A stretch of 64,000 nucleotides of DNA from Fonsecaea monophora (GCF_001642475.1 NW_019173933.1:310001-374000), one strand, 5' to 3'. Positions 21,776 through 34,918 are shown, counted from the first letter of the stretch. A program made the numbers and translations. Notes: generated from the letters alone by a model not told the origin.

Positions 21776-23508
21776 TTAGCTAAAGATCTCGCCAAAGTCG
21801 CCCGCTTCCCATCTCTTCAGCATGTCGGTTGATACTAGGGCAGGATCATATCCGATCTCGATGACCATTGAGCGTTTCTTGTGTCCTGCAATTTGTTTTC
21901 AATGCCAACAGGTGAGATTATGCACTGATCAGGGAAGTGAAAGGGAAGTGAGGCTGCGAGTATGGATGGACTTACTTAAACCTGGTCTCAGACCATGGAG
22001 CTGAAACTGCGTCGAAGAGATGTCCCGTCTGAAAGACGCGTCGATCACACGCCAGTCCATTCGTGGCTCAACCCCAAAGGCGAGGAGGCCTATGAGGATA
22101 CTAAGATACCCGGCCAACTTACAGGTTGGTTGACCGTCCATCTGTGCCTCGCAGACGTCTGGTAGCAGCTGCTCAAACCAATCATGTGGTCCTGGGAGAT
22201 GCAGTCGATAGCCTTCTCCGTCATGGCCAATGATCGCCAGATCATTCTGCTGAGAGTCCAGACGTCGGGAAAACCCGAGTCGCCGCCATGTTTCAGCGTC
22301 AAAGTGGGTAGTAGTACAATCAATAGGAGCATGGATGTACCCGTGACGCTCGGGGTCCCAGACCAGAGTACTCGTCCTGTGCCATCTGCGTCGTGCAGTT
22401 TCTTCGGCCGTCGGGCGACGCAGGCACGCTTGGTTGACCTCTGCTCCTGGGAGCGGTGCTGGATCCCAGATCCACCATCCTGATGTACCTTCATGCACAA
22501 AGCGACCTCCCAAGGATGGCCGCCAGTAGAAGTCTGGAGCTGAGATATGGGGCGCTTGATGGATAGCTTCTTGATACTGAACGTGCTGGATGTGGAGGAA
22601 GAAAGGTATGGCGAACGGATTTCCACCCTGAGGTACCTCAGGGATTGTAGCGAGGTCCATACTGTCCATGAGAGCATTAAACTGCGCGAGGATTACAAAA
22701 CAAGGAGTATATTAGAGAAAGAAACAAGAAACGGGAGCGCGGCGAGACAGATGTTCTTGTAAATTGTCAGCTAGAAAATGCGAAGAGCGATCACAGAGAA
22801 ACCATAACTCCTGGTCCTGGAAAACCAGATACATTTGCCAGCATTGCCGAGAGGACGGGCATCTAGTACATGCAAAAGTGTGAACTTACCACTTGGGCAG
22901 ATAGCTGTCGCCGAATCAGGAGCCCATCACCAGCCGCAATGGCACCCCTAGCGTTGACAATGGCGTCAAAACGAGAGGATGCTGGCGGCCCATCCTTAGG
23001 CGGTGCAACGCTTGGGCGACAGGAATGGCGCTGTCGGCCAATGGCACGCTCCGTGGCAGGAATTAGGATTCCCCAGTATCCATTGAAATTGGGTTCAAGA
23101 AGAACCAGACCAGTGGTCGAGTCTTCCAACGGGGCCGCTGACTCCCCGGCCCGACAAGGACAGCGGCGACTTCATTTTCACCGTGAGACAAGAGGTGTAC
23201 ATAGTCGATCAGGGAGCTAGCTGACTCGGTTGTTTGGTAACAAGTTCGTGTGGCGTATGGAGAGCGAGCGCTCTGCTTGTCTAGCCCTGAAAGAGCGGCA
23301 AGCGTAGTGGGTTGGGGTCACCAACCCATCACCCGACACCGGCCATCGTGGAAAAGAGAGGCACAGAGGTCCCACCCACAGTGGTCGGAGAAGGTTGGAT
23401 CCGATGCGGCTCTGCGGCAAGAACCGGATGTCTCTTTTGAGGTGGAAGTTGGCCACCTGCGCTTGTTTTCGGGAGAGCCGTGTTTGCTTGCTCGCTCGGC
23501 AAGTCCAT
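21776..23508 (-). CDS. Five-exon gene of unknown function, about 445 aa
   Basis: I assembled this from minus-strand frames that fit by phase. Exons are 23508-23340, 23286-23182, 23137-22890, 22681-21976 and 21885-21776, totalling 446 codons. Donors are GTGTCG, GTGAAA, GTAAGT and GTAAGT; the introns are 53, 44, 208 and 90 nt. The N-terminus is Ser/Pro/Gln-rich. Exon 2 encodes SLIDYVHLLSH, exon 3 TGLVLLEPNFNGYWG and FDAIVNARGAIAAGDGLL, exon 4 an aromatic-rich stretch (GWWIWDPAPLPG), and the last exon MVIEIGYDPALVSTDMLKRW. I recognise no domain. The second intron is only 44 nt. Instead, exons 2 and 3 could be one exon with a single-base deletion in a G run (plus-strand CCCC at 23144-23147), so the gene may be damaged or the assembly wrong there. 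Confidence 0.6.
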
Positions 23509-25062
23509 CCCTATCTTTGGAGATTTGTAGCTCCGCTCGAAGACAAATCGAGCGAGCCAATGAAAAAGGGAGGCACTTACACAAAAGCCCGGCAGAGGGC
23601 GAGGGTAGGTTTTAGCCTGCTGGGCCAAATGATTGAACGTAGAATTGATCAGGACAAGAGGAGGCGAGTTTCGTTCTGACCATGGACGTGGTCCTCTTTA
23701 TATGCTGGAGTCGTGCCCATCCATGCAGAACTCAGCAGGCCATCACGCCTCGATTCGCCTATCATGTTCCAATAGGGTGCATTGGCGTGGCATTAGTGGT
23801 CATCTTGTACGGCTTCGTGCTTTGCGCCCGATTTTGGTGAGGCATATTAAGTGCAGGTCGGCAGTCCTCAAACACCAGTCGCCGAGCCAGATTGGCACTT
23901 CGATGACTGCCAGCTAGCCGAGGATTCCAGAGGCGTGTCTGAAGAGAATTGCGGAGTGGGTTGTCGAGTTCCTTCAGAGGACCAGGCTGCAATCAACCGC
24001 CACGCAGATTTAGCACACCCGCGACATCTCTGAGTCCTGGGCTTGACCGACTCGATGTCTTGGATGAATCTAAAACAAACCCTGGCGTTACTTTCGAGCT
24101 GCGAGACGGTTCCGACCTTCGCAGTTACATGGCTTCGACTGAGTCACTGAGTGCTCCTGCGCCATCGGAAGTGGCGGTGTGAGGGACGTTGCCTCAATCA
24201 CACAGCTGCAGGCTCAAGCTCGGTAGAGGCTCTTTCCCTTTGTGATTGTGGAACACGCTTGCTTGGAATTGCTTGTCTAGTCTAGTGACAGCTTCGCTGG
24301 CAGGTTAAATGCCTGTGGGTTGAGTGTCATTCGAATGCGCTGTGCCTCACGGTTGGCAAACGTCGTCACACGGAACCTGGCGCCCACCTCCAGTGGAAGA
24401 CACCATTGCGACGTCGTTTGGTTCTCTACAGACTGGTGAGCAGAACAATAGTCGAGGGGGAGGTGGTAAGGGAACAACAGAAGTGCAAATAGAATCTTGA
24501 CACGGTGAGTCCAAACAAAATTTGGCGTCGGCACCTTCCGCGACCCCTTTCGGCCCAGCCTTGCAGGACAGAAGCGGAAGGCGGAGGGCGGAGGAACGGG
24601 GAGGCGGCAAGGCTCCGCTACATTACCCCGTATGCCATGAGGTACGGACTATACCAGAGGTTCTTGGAACGGATCTGCAGGACCACTTCAGGTAGACGCC
24701 CCTCTTAGCATTTGCAGATCTGCCACTGGACACACAACACACTCCACAGCTTGTTCACCTGTCAATCTTACATCAGTCTTATCTACACCCCAACTTCCGG
24801 TAGACAGTGTTCAGTAATATACAACGAATAGACAAATGAATTCAAACAATTGATCAAAAGCAAACATCGTAACTTGTCACTCTCACAACTGTACACTAGT
24901 GGCAATGCTCGCTGTGCAATTTCATACATGACGCTTACTTCGCTTGCTGCGTGTCTTTCTTCTCTTCGCACCTGAGGGGATATGAGCATTCTTAACCAGT
25001 GAGCCCATTCCACAGACACAATCTCATATGGTGGGTTGGGGCCCAAGACGCGATCAGTTCGC
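23509..25062. other. Intergenic region without supported genes
   Basis: This 1.55 kb stretch lies upstream of the unknown five-exon gene and downstream of the GH17 gene. An open frame at 23949-24182 on the plus strand reads moderately protein-like but has no family resemblance or splice partners. Confidence 0.5.
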
Positions 25063-27090
25063 TTAGAAAACATTAGCACAACCCCAGAATTGCTCCACAC
25101 CGAACTGGCCGGGTTCCTTCCATGGCTCGTCCTCGTAGCTCAAGAAGACGACTTGGGCTCCCACGGTAGACTGAATGCCCTTGAGAGCTGTTGCCTGGTT
25201 TGCAGGGCTGGGGCAAGCGGCACCGTTGCAGTTACCAGAGTGGGGCCACCCAGACTCGAGAACGTAGACCGGCTTGCCTGAGCAAATCGAATCCAAGATG
25301 TTGATCTGCGCCTGGATGAATCCGCCAGCTTTATCGGCTGTCACATCTGCGTTGAAAAAGGCGTACAGGTTCGCACCGACAACATCGACGACGCTGCAGA
25401 ACGCAGAGGAACTGCTCGTATCTTCCCACACAGACAATGGCTCGGTGGTGGTGACGGCGCCGGTGTAGCCCGCGGCCTTGAATGCACTTGCACTGCTGGA
25501 GATGAAGCCAGCTAGCTCGCTGGCAGAGCAGTAGCCGTTGAAGACAGCCTCGTTACCAACAACAATGAGTTCGACAAGGTCCCATTGAGCCCAGGAAATG
25601 ATGTCATGGACCTGGCCTTGAGCGCCTGAGATGCCTGTCGCAGAAATCCAAACTCCCAAGATAAGCTTCAGACCATTGTCACGGGCAGAACCACCAATGT
25701 TTTCAAGCGTGCTGCAGTCAGTGCTATAGACACGGACCGAGGTGAATCCCTTCTGTGCAATAATGGCCATGTCATGGGCAATTATGCCGGCGTCCTTGCA
25801 ACCTCCCTGTGCAGTGTATGGCGAATACGTCATGCCCCATGAGTCTCCATTGGAAGAGATGCCAGGGCTTCCGCTGTGCGATCCACCTGAACCGCCGCTG
25901 GGCATCGCTGCCCCAGATGAAGCAGGGCCGAATCCACCATAAGCAGACGCGGTATCAGGCGTGGGCGCCCAGCTGGCGGCCGTCTCGCTCGAACTGACGA
26001 CAACTACCGGGCTCTCACTTGTTGAAGCCCAATCTCCCCAAGTGGCAGCGGAGGACGTGGTGCTGGTGGTTGTGACGGCAGCAGCAGGCGTGCTGGATGT
26101 TGAGGTCCAATCTCCCCAGGTGTGGGCAGAAGTAGTGCTGCTGGTTGTGTTCACAGCAACGTCAGGCGTAGGATACCCTAGAGGTGCATGTTAGAATCAT
26201 TGTAATCAGCATCAAGGGGAAATAACCCAAAATGACTTACAAGTTGGAAGGCCATACGAAGTAATGATGGAGATAGCGCAGCTGTCGGCGGCGACCGTTG
26301 CGGAGGGAGCGAACCAGCTCGAGGTCGTATCAGTAGTGGCTGCCGCGACCGGGGACGCTGAGGAAGTAGAGGAACTCCAGTCTCCCCACGTGGATTCAGT
26401 CGACTCGGCGGCGATCGGCTCGACATACTTGGTTTCGGTAATGGTCGAGGCCAAAGTGATAGTTGTAGTTTCGTCAACGCTCGACCAGTCGCCCCAAGTC
26501 TCGGTCACGGTCGCGGTCGAGGTAGGATCAACAGGAGCGCTGGTTGTCCAGTCACCCCAGGTATGTTCCTCAGTGCTTGTAGTAGCAGGATCAACCACAA
26601 GCGACGAAGTGCTCGTCCAGTCACCCCAGGTGTGTTCCTCAGTGCTCGAGGTTGAAGCCGGATCGACAGGAACGCTAGAGCTCCAATCGCCCCACGTGTG
26701 CTCCTCGGTGCTGGTGGTAGCGGGATCGACCACAAGTGACGAAGTGGTAGACCAGTCACCCCAGGTCTCGGTCAACGCGATCGAGCTGGTGGTGCTCGAG
26801 GTCTTTGCGGGATCAACCGCAAGGGAGCTCGATGTCCAGTCCTCCCAGAGGAACGAAGTCGAAGAGGTTCCTGTAGTGGAAGCAGCCTTGACCGGAGCCT
26901 TCGTGGTGGTGGTCTTTGTCGAAGCGGGAGCTACAGGTGTGGCAGAAGTAGAGGTGGTCGTATTCCAGTCGACCCAGGTGTCGCGTGCGACATTTGCGTG
27001 TAGTTTCGCGTGCATGTGCTTGACATGGCTTGCGGCAGAAACGGTGGTGATGACCGCTGCACCAGCAGCGGCGATGGTAACAGCCTTCAT
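25063..27090 (-). CDS. Cell-wall GH17 beta-1,3-glucanase-like protein with WGDW repeats
   Basis: Exon 1 (27090-26241) and exon 2 (26177-25063) join over a 63-nt intron (GTAAGT...CTAG, phase 1), giving 654 residues. A signal peptide covers about residues 1-20 (MKAVTIAAAGAAVITTVSAA). Residues about 35-330 are a Ser/Thr-rich region with ten Trp-containing repeats, eight of them WGDW. The C-terminal part is a GH17 domain of the BtgE/Scw type: SWGMTYSPYTAQGGCK, VRVYSTDCSTLENIG, VGNEAVFNG with the acid/base Glu, and VYVLESGWPHSG with the nucleophile Glu. GH17 enzymes remodel beta-1,3-glucan in the fungal wall. No GPI signal is seen at the C-terminus (EQFWGCANVF). The repeat region is probably glycosylated and wall-embedded; that is inference. 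Confidence 0.92.
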
Positions 27091-29476
27091 GTTGGAAGAT
27101 TCCCTGTCAGTACGTGTTGACAGAGATTACGAGTAGATGTGTCGTTTGTCAATGATTCCCTTCCTGACGTGGTCACTTGGTGGCTGGTAAAAGAATGCCC
27201 GCGTAAACGAGTGGACGCGGTAGTTGGAAACGCTGAAAAACAAACAGAAACGCGGAACTCTTGTGATGCACCTTAAGAGACCATGAGCAGAGCCTTGCAG
27301 AGAGGAAGAGAAAGTTTGGTGAAGGACATGGTAAGATGCATATAGGCACGCGGCACGGTGCTACGCCAGTCGGAGGTGCGACTCTTGGGGATAGCGCCAA
27401 ATCTGCGAATTTCGTTTAGCGCCCCCCCTGTCGGAACTTAGAGTCTGCTCGGCCCATAAGCAGCCAACTCAAAGTACCACACTTGGCAATATTCGGTCTG
27501 GGTGTTTGGACATTAAAGTTGACGATGAGCTCGATACGGCATAGTTGAATTTCTAGAGGGGTTGTAAACCAACTCTCGAGATCAGTATGGACGGGCAAGA
27601 CCTAGCCGAAGAGAGTGTTGATCAAACAGGAGACAATGGCCAGTGCTTAGCATACTGGTGTTTTCTTCTTCCCTGCAGGGTGTCTGTGGCCTTTTTTTCC
27701 CCTTCTATGAGAGACAATTCTGCATTGTTTGCCAGTGAAAACGTGGGTTCCAACTTTGCGTCACGGTCGTTAAAGCGGAAGATCAGCTTGCGCGAGCAGA
27801 TTGGCCATTGATATGGCAAAGATTCTCAGGAACGACGCATCTTCACCCTCAACCAGGATGGCCAACAGGGGCTAAGGGGAGATTGAGCCTCCTGAAACAC
27901 GCGATGTCAATGGCGGTTGGGTGGCTTCTGGGCGCTGCAAGATGAGGGTGATAAGGTTTCTGGCCTATGGGAGATGGACGGGCGTGGCGGGATACGTGGG
28001 AGTGGAGGAGGATGATCCCTCGAGCAGGAGGCTTTGGGAGGTGGAGTGTACCACTCTCATGTGGCGGGGTTGCGAGTTATGCAGACAATGCTCGAGGTGA
28101 GAATGGTTTGTCCGAAGGTGACTGGCTGCTGCAGTTGTGGATGGAGGTGAAGGGGCGAAAAGGGGCTGATGGCGGAGATTTTACAAACTCCGCACCAGTC
28201 TCGATTAGGAGCTAGTACAAAGCTTGGTTGAACGCCATTAAGATTGCCCGCCCAGCTGTGTAGCCCACTGGCTCCAATTTTGCTCCGTTTATTGACACCC
28301 AAGACCCCCAGGAAATTCCTCTGATTTTGGTCGGTTCTCAAACTTCAAATTGGGTGCTATGGGTGGCCCTCTCTGCAACAACACCAAAACTGCCACTTGG
28401 ATTCAACCGGCTCTTTCCTTGAGAGACCGTCTCCTGCTGCACCGAGATTGAGTTTTATTCCTCCCCTCGAAGCGCAACGTCCGATCCTCAGCCTGCACGT
28501 ATGTACAGCCTGGGGGCGCACGTTAGCGATCCTGCTCGTATCTCTTGAACCACTGCCGAGCTCTCTGTGCGACTGCAAGTCCTCCGAAGACGCCTTCTGA
28601 CGTTACTTTTCTTGGGAATGACGGAGCTCCTCGACTCCACCATTTACTGCATATTGAGGTGGGGTTACAATGCAATTTTCAAGATGCTTCTTCTGCAGAC
28701 TTAGTGTACGAGTCCTTCAAGCCCTGCTTGCATTGGCAAATCTACATTGAAAACATCCTTGGTAATAGCTGCGCATGTAACATGGAAGAGGTGGGCGTAG
28801 TAATATCCAATCGCCAAATTGCGACTTTATTTGGCAGAAATCTGGGAACAATAATACCGAGTACATTCAACCACAAAACACTGGGTAAACCATCGGGGTT
28901 GAAGCGCCACCTTTCCCTCCCGCACGGACTCTGAGCCACAGTCTCGAGAGTCCGAAGAGCGGCCCGTCGCATCTCATCTGGCGAATTATTTCGCCGTGCC
29001 AGAAGTGATGTGATTTGAATCGAGTTGGTCTTCACTACCAACTCATGCGGATGCTGTTTTGCTTTTTCCGATCCTCATCTCGGGCCAGTCTCCAACCAAA
29101 TCATCTAACGCAGGGACGAATTCCTTGCACGTACGACACACCTCGAAACCTTGCCTTCGTCCGTACTTCGCGTGATAATTGGAAACGTGACAGAAACGGC
29201 TAAGCATCTACTGGTATAAATGTTGAACTAGCTCATTGGCCGCCAAAGTTGATGGTAGCATCAAAACATCCGCCCAAGGGCTCTACTCTAGGTACGCAAT
29301 CCTCACACGGGCCCACCATTTGTCCGACCTTCGGAAGAAGAGACGGACTTCCCCCTTCTCCGGAACGTCTCAGCCCAAACTTTCTCATCCAAGTCTTTGT
29401 CTCCGTAGAAATCGTGCACAAGAATGCGCATGTGTACGAGTTTGCATCCCCACATGCAAAAGTATTCCGACTTTTC
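27091..29476. other. 2.4 kb intergenic region without supported genes
   Basis: This stretch holds the presumed promoter of the GH17 gene and the 3' region of SIN3. The ORFs are short and unlike known families on either strand. Confidence 0.55.
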
Positions 29477-32400
29477 TCAAATGTCGTAGCCGCTAAACCC
29501 CTCCTTAACACCTCTCTCCCATGCAGCCTTCCTGCGCTCGACATCCTCAGCTCTCTGATCTCTCATCCATGTAGTATTGCGCACAAACTTCTCCCTGAAT
29601 CTCTCACTTTCTTCAATTTTGCCCTTCTCATATGTCTCTCTCAATGGCTTCTCAAGCTCGCTGCGCCGAACAAAGCCGAAATCGCCCTGAAGCAAAAGCT
29701 TGTAGGAATCAGGACTGATGAAGGCCGTCTGCTCATCAACGTGGTCCAGGTTGCCATACACTTCTTGATATGCGGCTTCAATATTTGCGTTTTGCGGAGC
29801 AATGTTACGTCGCAGGTATGGACTGTGCATCCGTGATTGGTCCACGCCTTCAGTTGCGTCTGTCATGGTGTAGGATGCGATATAATACTGCCACCGAGCT
29901 TCGTCCGATAGAGAGTCACTATCGAAAGTTGCATCTTCCGATGGGAACAACCGTATGGTGCAAACCCGATCTTCAGGAGTCTGCGAGAAATTAGCAAAGT
30001 CCCCGGCATCTTTCAATTCGGGTGCGCAACTTACATAGCTGATTCGGTAAACCTCAGCGTCCTTGGATAGTCGCTCGACTTGCTTGCGATACTGGATTTC
30101 CTGCTTCCGGGTCGTGTCTGGACGTTCTCGATCTCGCAGAAAGAGGTTGGTGATTTCAACGCTCTTGTCCTTAGCATCTCCGCCCAGGATGTTCATGATG
30201 AACCGCAGGATCGCAGAGACGAGCCTATCAATCGTGTAGAGCTGCCAACCACTCTTGTTGTAGTACCGCCTCAGTGTCTCTTCGAGGTGAGCAAGATCGA
30301 CTGTGCCCACCAAAACCTCCTGGCATAGCTGCAAAATCTGCTGATAGTAATTCTGCTTTCCGTCGATGTTATAGAAGAAGTACTCTGGTCCTTTGTCGAT
30401 CATGCGGAGCTCGATGGCAGGCTTAACCCTCCCCTTGATACCTTTGTGTCTCGCAACGGCCTCTTGGACATTAGGCTCGTTGAGTTTGATCGCCAGTAAC
30501 CTGCTGTACAGCATCTCAAACAGTCTGAAGAAGCAATAGATGTTGGCGTTCGCATAGAGATTGAACGTCGTATGGGGATACGTTTCGTCCATGGCCAGGT
30601 GGCGAGCAGATGTGTCACTGTTGGCCACATTTATCCAGGGCTGTTGAGGCTCATCAGGAACATCGGACACGGCGGCGTCTTCGTCAACCTCCATCTCGCT
30701 GCTAGCACCTGGTGCCGGGGTCGACTCTTTGCTTGCTGAAGCCACGCTGTCCTCCTTGCCGTGCCTTCTCTCAAGCGCCATCCTCCTGAGCCAGTCCGAC
30801 TTGCGTTGGGTCTTTCCTTTGGCTGGTGGCTGAGCATCGCTATCATGGCCGTCGGCACCTTCATCATGCTCATGATGGTGTCGCATTGTGGCAACATCAG
30901 TTTGCTCTATAAATTTGTCGCCGTCCAGACCGTAGAACCTAACCAGGAAGTCTACCAACCATCCCCGGATCCGCTCTTGCTCACCGCTGTTAAAGGTTTG
31001 TTGTCGGTCTGAATCCAAGGACACTAGTATTAATCGGGTCGCATCGGTGATGACGTCCAAGTCATTGAAAGTGTACTGGAGCTGATGCCTCTTGCCAGCG
31101 ATGCCGTTATCGCGGTTCTTCTTTGCTTCTTCGTATTTTGCTTGTATCTCGCTGGTCAATGCCTTTTGTTGAAAGTTCTTCTTGTCGAGATTCTTCGCGT
31201 TGATTCCCTGATGGTCAAGGCTTCTCCAGAATTGTTTGTGAATCTGGTCGCGCCACACCTTTTCCCACTCTCGTTGCACCTGCTTCCACTCTTCAAGCTT
31301 CTGTTTAAGTCTTGCAAGAACGATCGGCAGTACGGCAGTTGGGCGTGCGAACATTTCTCGCATGACCGTAGCCCCGGCCTCGCGGCCGTAGATTTTCATG
31401 ATGATGCGCTTAGGGATGGCTTCGCTTGCGCCTCCGAGACCCGGTGCTAAGATGAAAGCGGCTCGATCCGCCTCATTCATCACACCAATCTGCTGTACAA
31501 TGGGTTCCATCAGTTGAATAGTCCGCTGGCATGACTCAATGTGGAAGTCATAGTCATGGCGCTCTTCTTCGATTCGATGTAAGGCTTCCTCATATTGATT
31601 TTTGCGGTGTGCCACGAAGCCCGAATCTTCAGAAGCCCAAGTAGGGTGAGAAGCCCAGACATCATTCAGGACTTCATAACACATTCCATCTCGACCCTTA
31701 CAAGGTTTGTCTTGATCACGCTTGGGTAGGTGACGGTAGCTTGGTCCGAGGGCACGGCAGTGAGAGAGGTTGACACGACCAGGATCGGGTCGTGCACGCG
31801 CTTCAATCACTTCCTCTTGATCTTCAATCCCAAGGAAATTTTTGAACCAACTCATCAGATCGGGATTACCGCCAATGAAAGCGCCAACTCTGTCTCCCAA
31901 AGTGTACTTGTCGATAAGATCCTGAGAGTACAAATTGATGAGTTTGAGAAATTCGGCGTAGCTGGCGCGATTGCCGATTTGTTTCTTTGCACGGTCGAAA
32001 AAGGCGAGCTCTTCTTGAGTAGTAGATGAGTTGGGAAAGGGTGGAAGTGGTTCTGGAAGCTGAGGCACGAGAGTCGGCGAAGTGACGATCATGTCAGGTT
32101 GTGGTTGACGTTGAGTTGTGAGTTTCGGGCGCTGCGAATAACAAAATATTAGCAACGTGTAATGCTTCAGGACTGAGCAAGGACAAAAGCTGTCCCCATC
32201 AAGCCGGATAGTTTGAATAGTGAATAAATGAGCTTACTTTGCTAGCATTGCCGACCTGAACCGGGGCTGCTCGTGAACTCTGAGTGACAGGGGTGTCAAC
32301 GGGAGGTTGTGTCGCTGGTTGACTAGAAAGAGCGGCTCCAGGACCTCCTCGACGCTTTTTGTTGTCTTTGCTGGTGCTAGGAGGGTCAAACTGACCCATA

Positions 32401-34186
32401 GGCGGCATCTTTGACGCAGGCCTGGGGGTTTGGGCCTGAGGAATGGCGGTGCTCGCGTATCCAGGCTCACCGCGAACATTGCTGGTCTCCTCTTGTTGAT
32501 TCATTACACGAGCCGCCTGGGCCTTACCTTGCGCAGCGGACTCCGGCAGAAACTGTTTGAAGTCCTCAAGTAGATCTGGGGCAGATATGAACAGTTGAGT
32601 GACTTGCGCGTAAACGTCTTGGATGGGTTTTGACTCTCGCTGGTAAGTTTGCAGGATTTCAAGAAACTGCTTGTAAATTTCTGGTTGTTGCGCAAACCGG
32701 TTCTATGACAATGTCAGTTGAATTCACTTGAGACTCAATAGCGGGCCTATTGTACCTTGATCTTATTCACGTAGCTGATAGCGTGATTGAATTCAACTGG
32801 TCCTCCGCGCTTTAATTCACCAATACCCGCATTAGTACCGAACCCTGCGGTTTGCTGAGGGAATGTTGCGCCTTGCCCTGGTCCAGGTGACACAGCAAGA
32901 GCAGGCCTTGCCGCTCCATTTGTTACCGCAGTCACTGCACTTTGGAGGGTTGAGACACCACGTTGTTCTTGTTGTGTGATTGTATTCGAAGCTTCTTCCA
33001 TTGATCTCTCCACAGGCCCTGGCTTATATACAGGCAATTCTGCCGATCTTGCGCCTGGTGAAGCACCAAGAGGTTGTCCCCATCCATGTCTGCTTTCGAA
33101 TGTGTCCTGTCGAACGGTCGCAGGCTGTGGGGCTGGTTCAAATTGCGCGCGTCCCCTGCCTTGAAGTGATTGGGTCATCGTACCACTAGGAGTTGTGACT
33201 CTGATGGCGTCCGGATTCTCTTCAGTGCCGCATTCAATTCGGTAGCCAGGTGGAAGAAAGGTATTGAAACCTTGAATCAGGGCTGGATGACCATTGAACA
33301 GATTTGATACACGCTCAATGACTCCAGGAGTATCGATCGCCTGGCTCTTGAAGTCCTTCATGATGTCCAGGAACCTATTATACACATCTGGGTGATCGCT
33401 GAAGCGTACTTTGACTTGGTCTAGGTAGCTTAAAGCATCATTCAAGATGGGTTGTTGACCATGGGCAAGTTGTGCCGGTGCGGGCATTGGGGATGGGCCA
33501 GGCATAAAAGATTGACCGGGTTGTGGAGGGGCCGCAGGTACCGGCTGCTGCATGTATTGAGAGGATCTCTGCGACTCATGTTGACCTGGGCCACCAAAGA
33601 GACCCCCACCAGTGGAGGCACCAGGACCTCCATTCGCCAGAAGGCCATTGGGACCATGAATCGAGTTTTGTACCTTGGATGCCACAGGCTGGTGAATCGG
33701 AATGGACCCAGCATGGCTTTGCACCGGACGCTGTTGCTGCGGCTGCTGCTGTTCTCGATGCATGCGCTCCATTTGCTCCCTTTCCTGAGCCTCACGCTCT
33801 CGTTCGCGCATCATCATTTCGTCTCTTTGTCTTTGCATCTCTATGTTGTTTCGTTCGCGCAATTCTCTCTCCCTCATTTCATGCTCCCTCATTTCGCGAT
33901 CTCGGAGCTCTCTCATTTCTCTGTCTCGCGCAAGGTATTGAGGGGAGTGCTGAGGCATGTTATGTCCCATAGGGCCACCAATGGGGTGACCCTGAGGCTG
34001 CGGAGGTGGAGGCTGAGTATTATACTGGTGCTGTTGCTGATGATTGGGAGGGCCCTGAGTCAAGTCTGCGATAGACAGGCTGTGACTTCCAGGAGGCTGC
34101 GAATGATGTTGATGATAAGAAGCGGGTGGTGGTAAGACATGTGGAGGAGGCTGCGCAGGGCCGCTAGGACTGTAGAAAGTCGACAT
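29477..34186 (-). CDS. SIN3: Sin3 transcriptional co-repressor scaffold
   Basis: Sin3 is the nuclear scaffold of the Rpd3 histone deacetylase complex. Exons are 34186-32756, 32702-32238, 32131-30035 and 29980-29477, giving 1498 residues with all phases 0. The introns are 53, 106 and 54 nt. The 54-nt intron (GTAAGT, GCTAAT, CGCAG) is in frame, so the sequence also reads through it. PAH1 lies at about 247-316 (NDALSYLDQVKVRF to GFNTFLPPGY). PAH2 is split by intron 1 (FNHAISYVNKIK then NRFAQQPEIYKQFLEIL). PAH3 begins exon 3 (FFDRAKKQIGN to WFKNFLG). The HDAC-interaction domain follows (LSHCRALGPSYRHLPKRDQD, CYEVLNDVWASHPTW). The conserved C-terminal domain includes YKLLLQGDFGFVRR. The N-terminus is Pro/Gln/His-rich with an Arg-Glu repeat at about 88-143. 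Confidence 0.95.
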
Positions 34187-34918
34187 AAGTTAGCGGGCAC
34201 ATGTTGACAGCAGGTGAACTGAGTTTTCAGTAGAAGTGCCATTCACTCAATCGCGAGGCGTATTGTGGAAAATGACAGTGAATTCAAGCATACCCGAAGC
34301 TGGCAAAAGGTCTCCCCTGTGATTGTGCCTCGCCCTGTGGACCTCCAGGTCCGCGCCAGTGGTCTCCCGGATTCTGATTCATCATTGAGGATTATTTCAG
34401 ACTTGTGTGAAGTATCACCCTTCAACACATCTCATATTTGTCACCAAGTTGGGCGAGGTCGATAGAAGCCGATGTTCGCACGCAGAGACACGTGTACGAC
34501 GAAAGGGCGAGAGATGACGGACGAGGAGGTCGCAGAAGAGGATACCTTGCTGCGGCAAACCAACACGAAGTGGTCGGAATAAGCGCTGGCAACAACAAGC
34601 TCGATCTGAACAAACGCCTAGGACTATTGAAGACAGGGACGAGATGAGGGCATAGAAGATGTGGTTGTCAGGGGACTTTTTCTCCAAAGCTTCTCGGTGC
34701 TGTGGATGCGCAGTCTGTGGAGGATACGGAATGACGCCTGCTTCGTGACTGCCCAGACCTTACCACAATCGAACTAGTCTATTCGTGAAACCTTCCTCTC
34801 CTGGCTATGGATCACGGTCTTACTCCGCATCGGAAGACGAATTTCTTATTGGACTTTCCTCGGCTCGCAACCACCGAGGAAGAAATGTATGGAGTGTATC
34901 ACGGTGCAGTCACCCTTC
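34187..34918. other. SIN3 promoter/leader and 3' end of the next gene
   Basis: No gene is supported in these 732 bp. Both flanking genes are on the minus strand, so the SIN3 promoter must lie here. Confidence 0.5.

Noticed and set aside
23949..24182. Plus-strand 77-codon ORF with a moderately protein-like sequence
   Set aside because: There are no homologous features, and no neighbouring exons could be joined.
26264..27136. 290-codon plus-strand ORF antisense to the GH17 gene
   Set aside because: It is a shadow of the repetitive Ser/Thr-rich coding strand.
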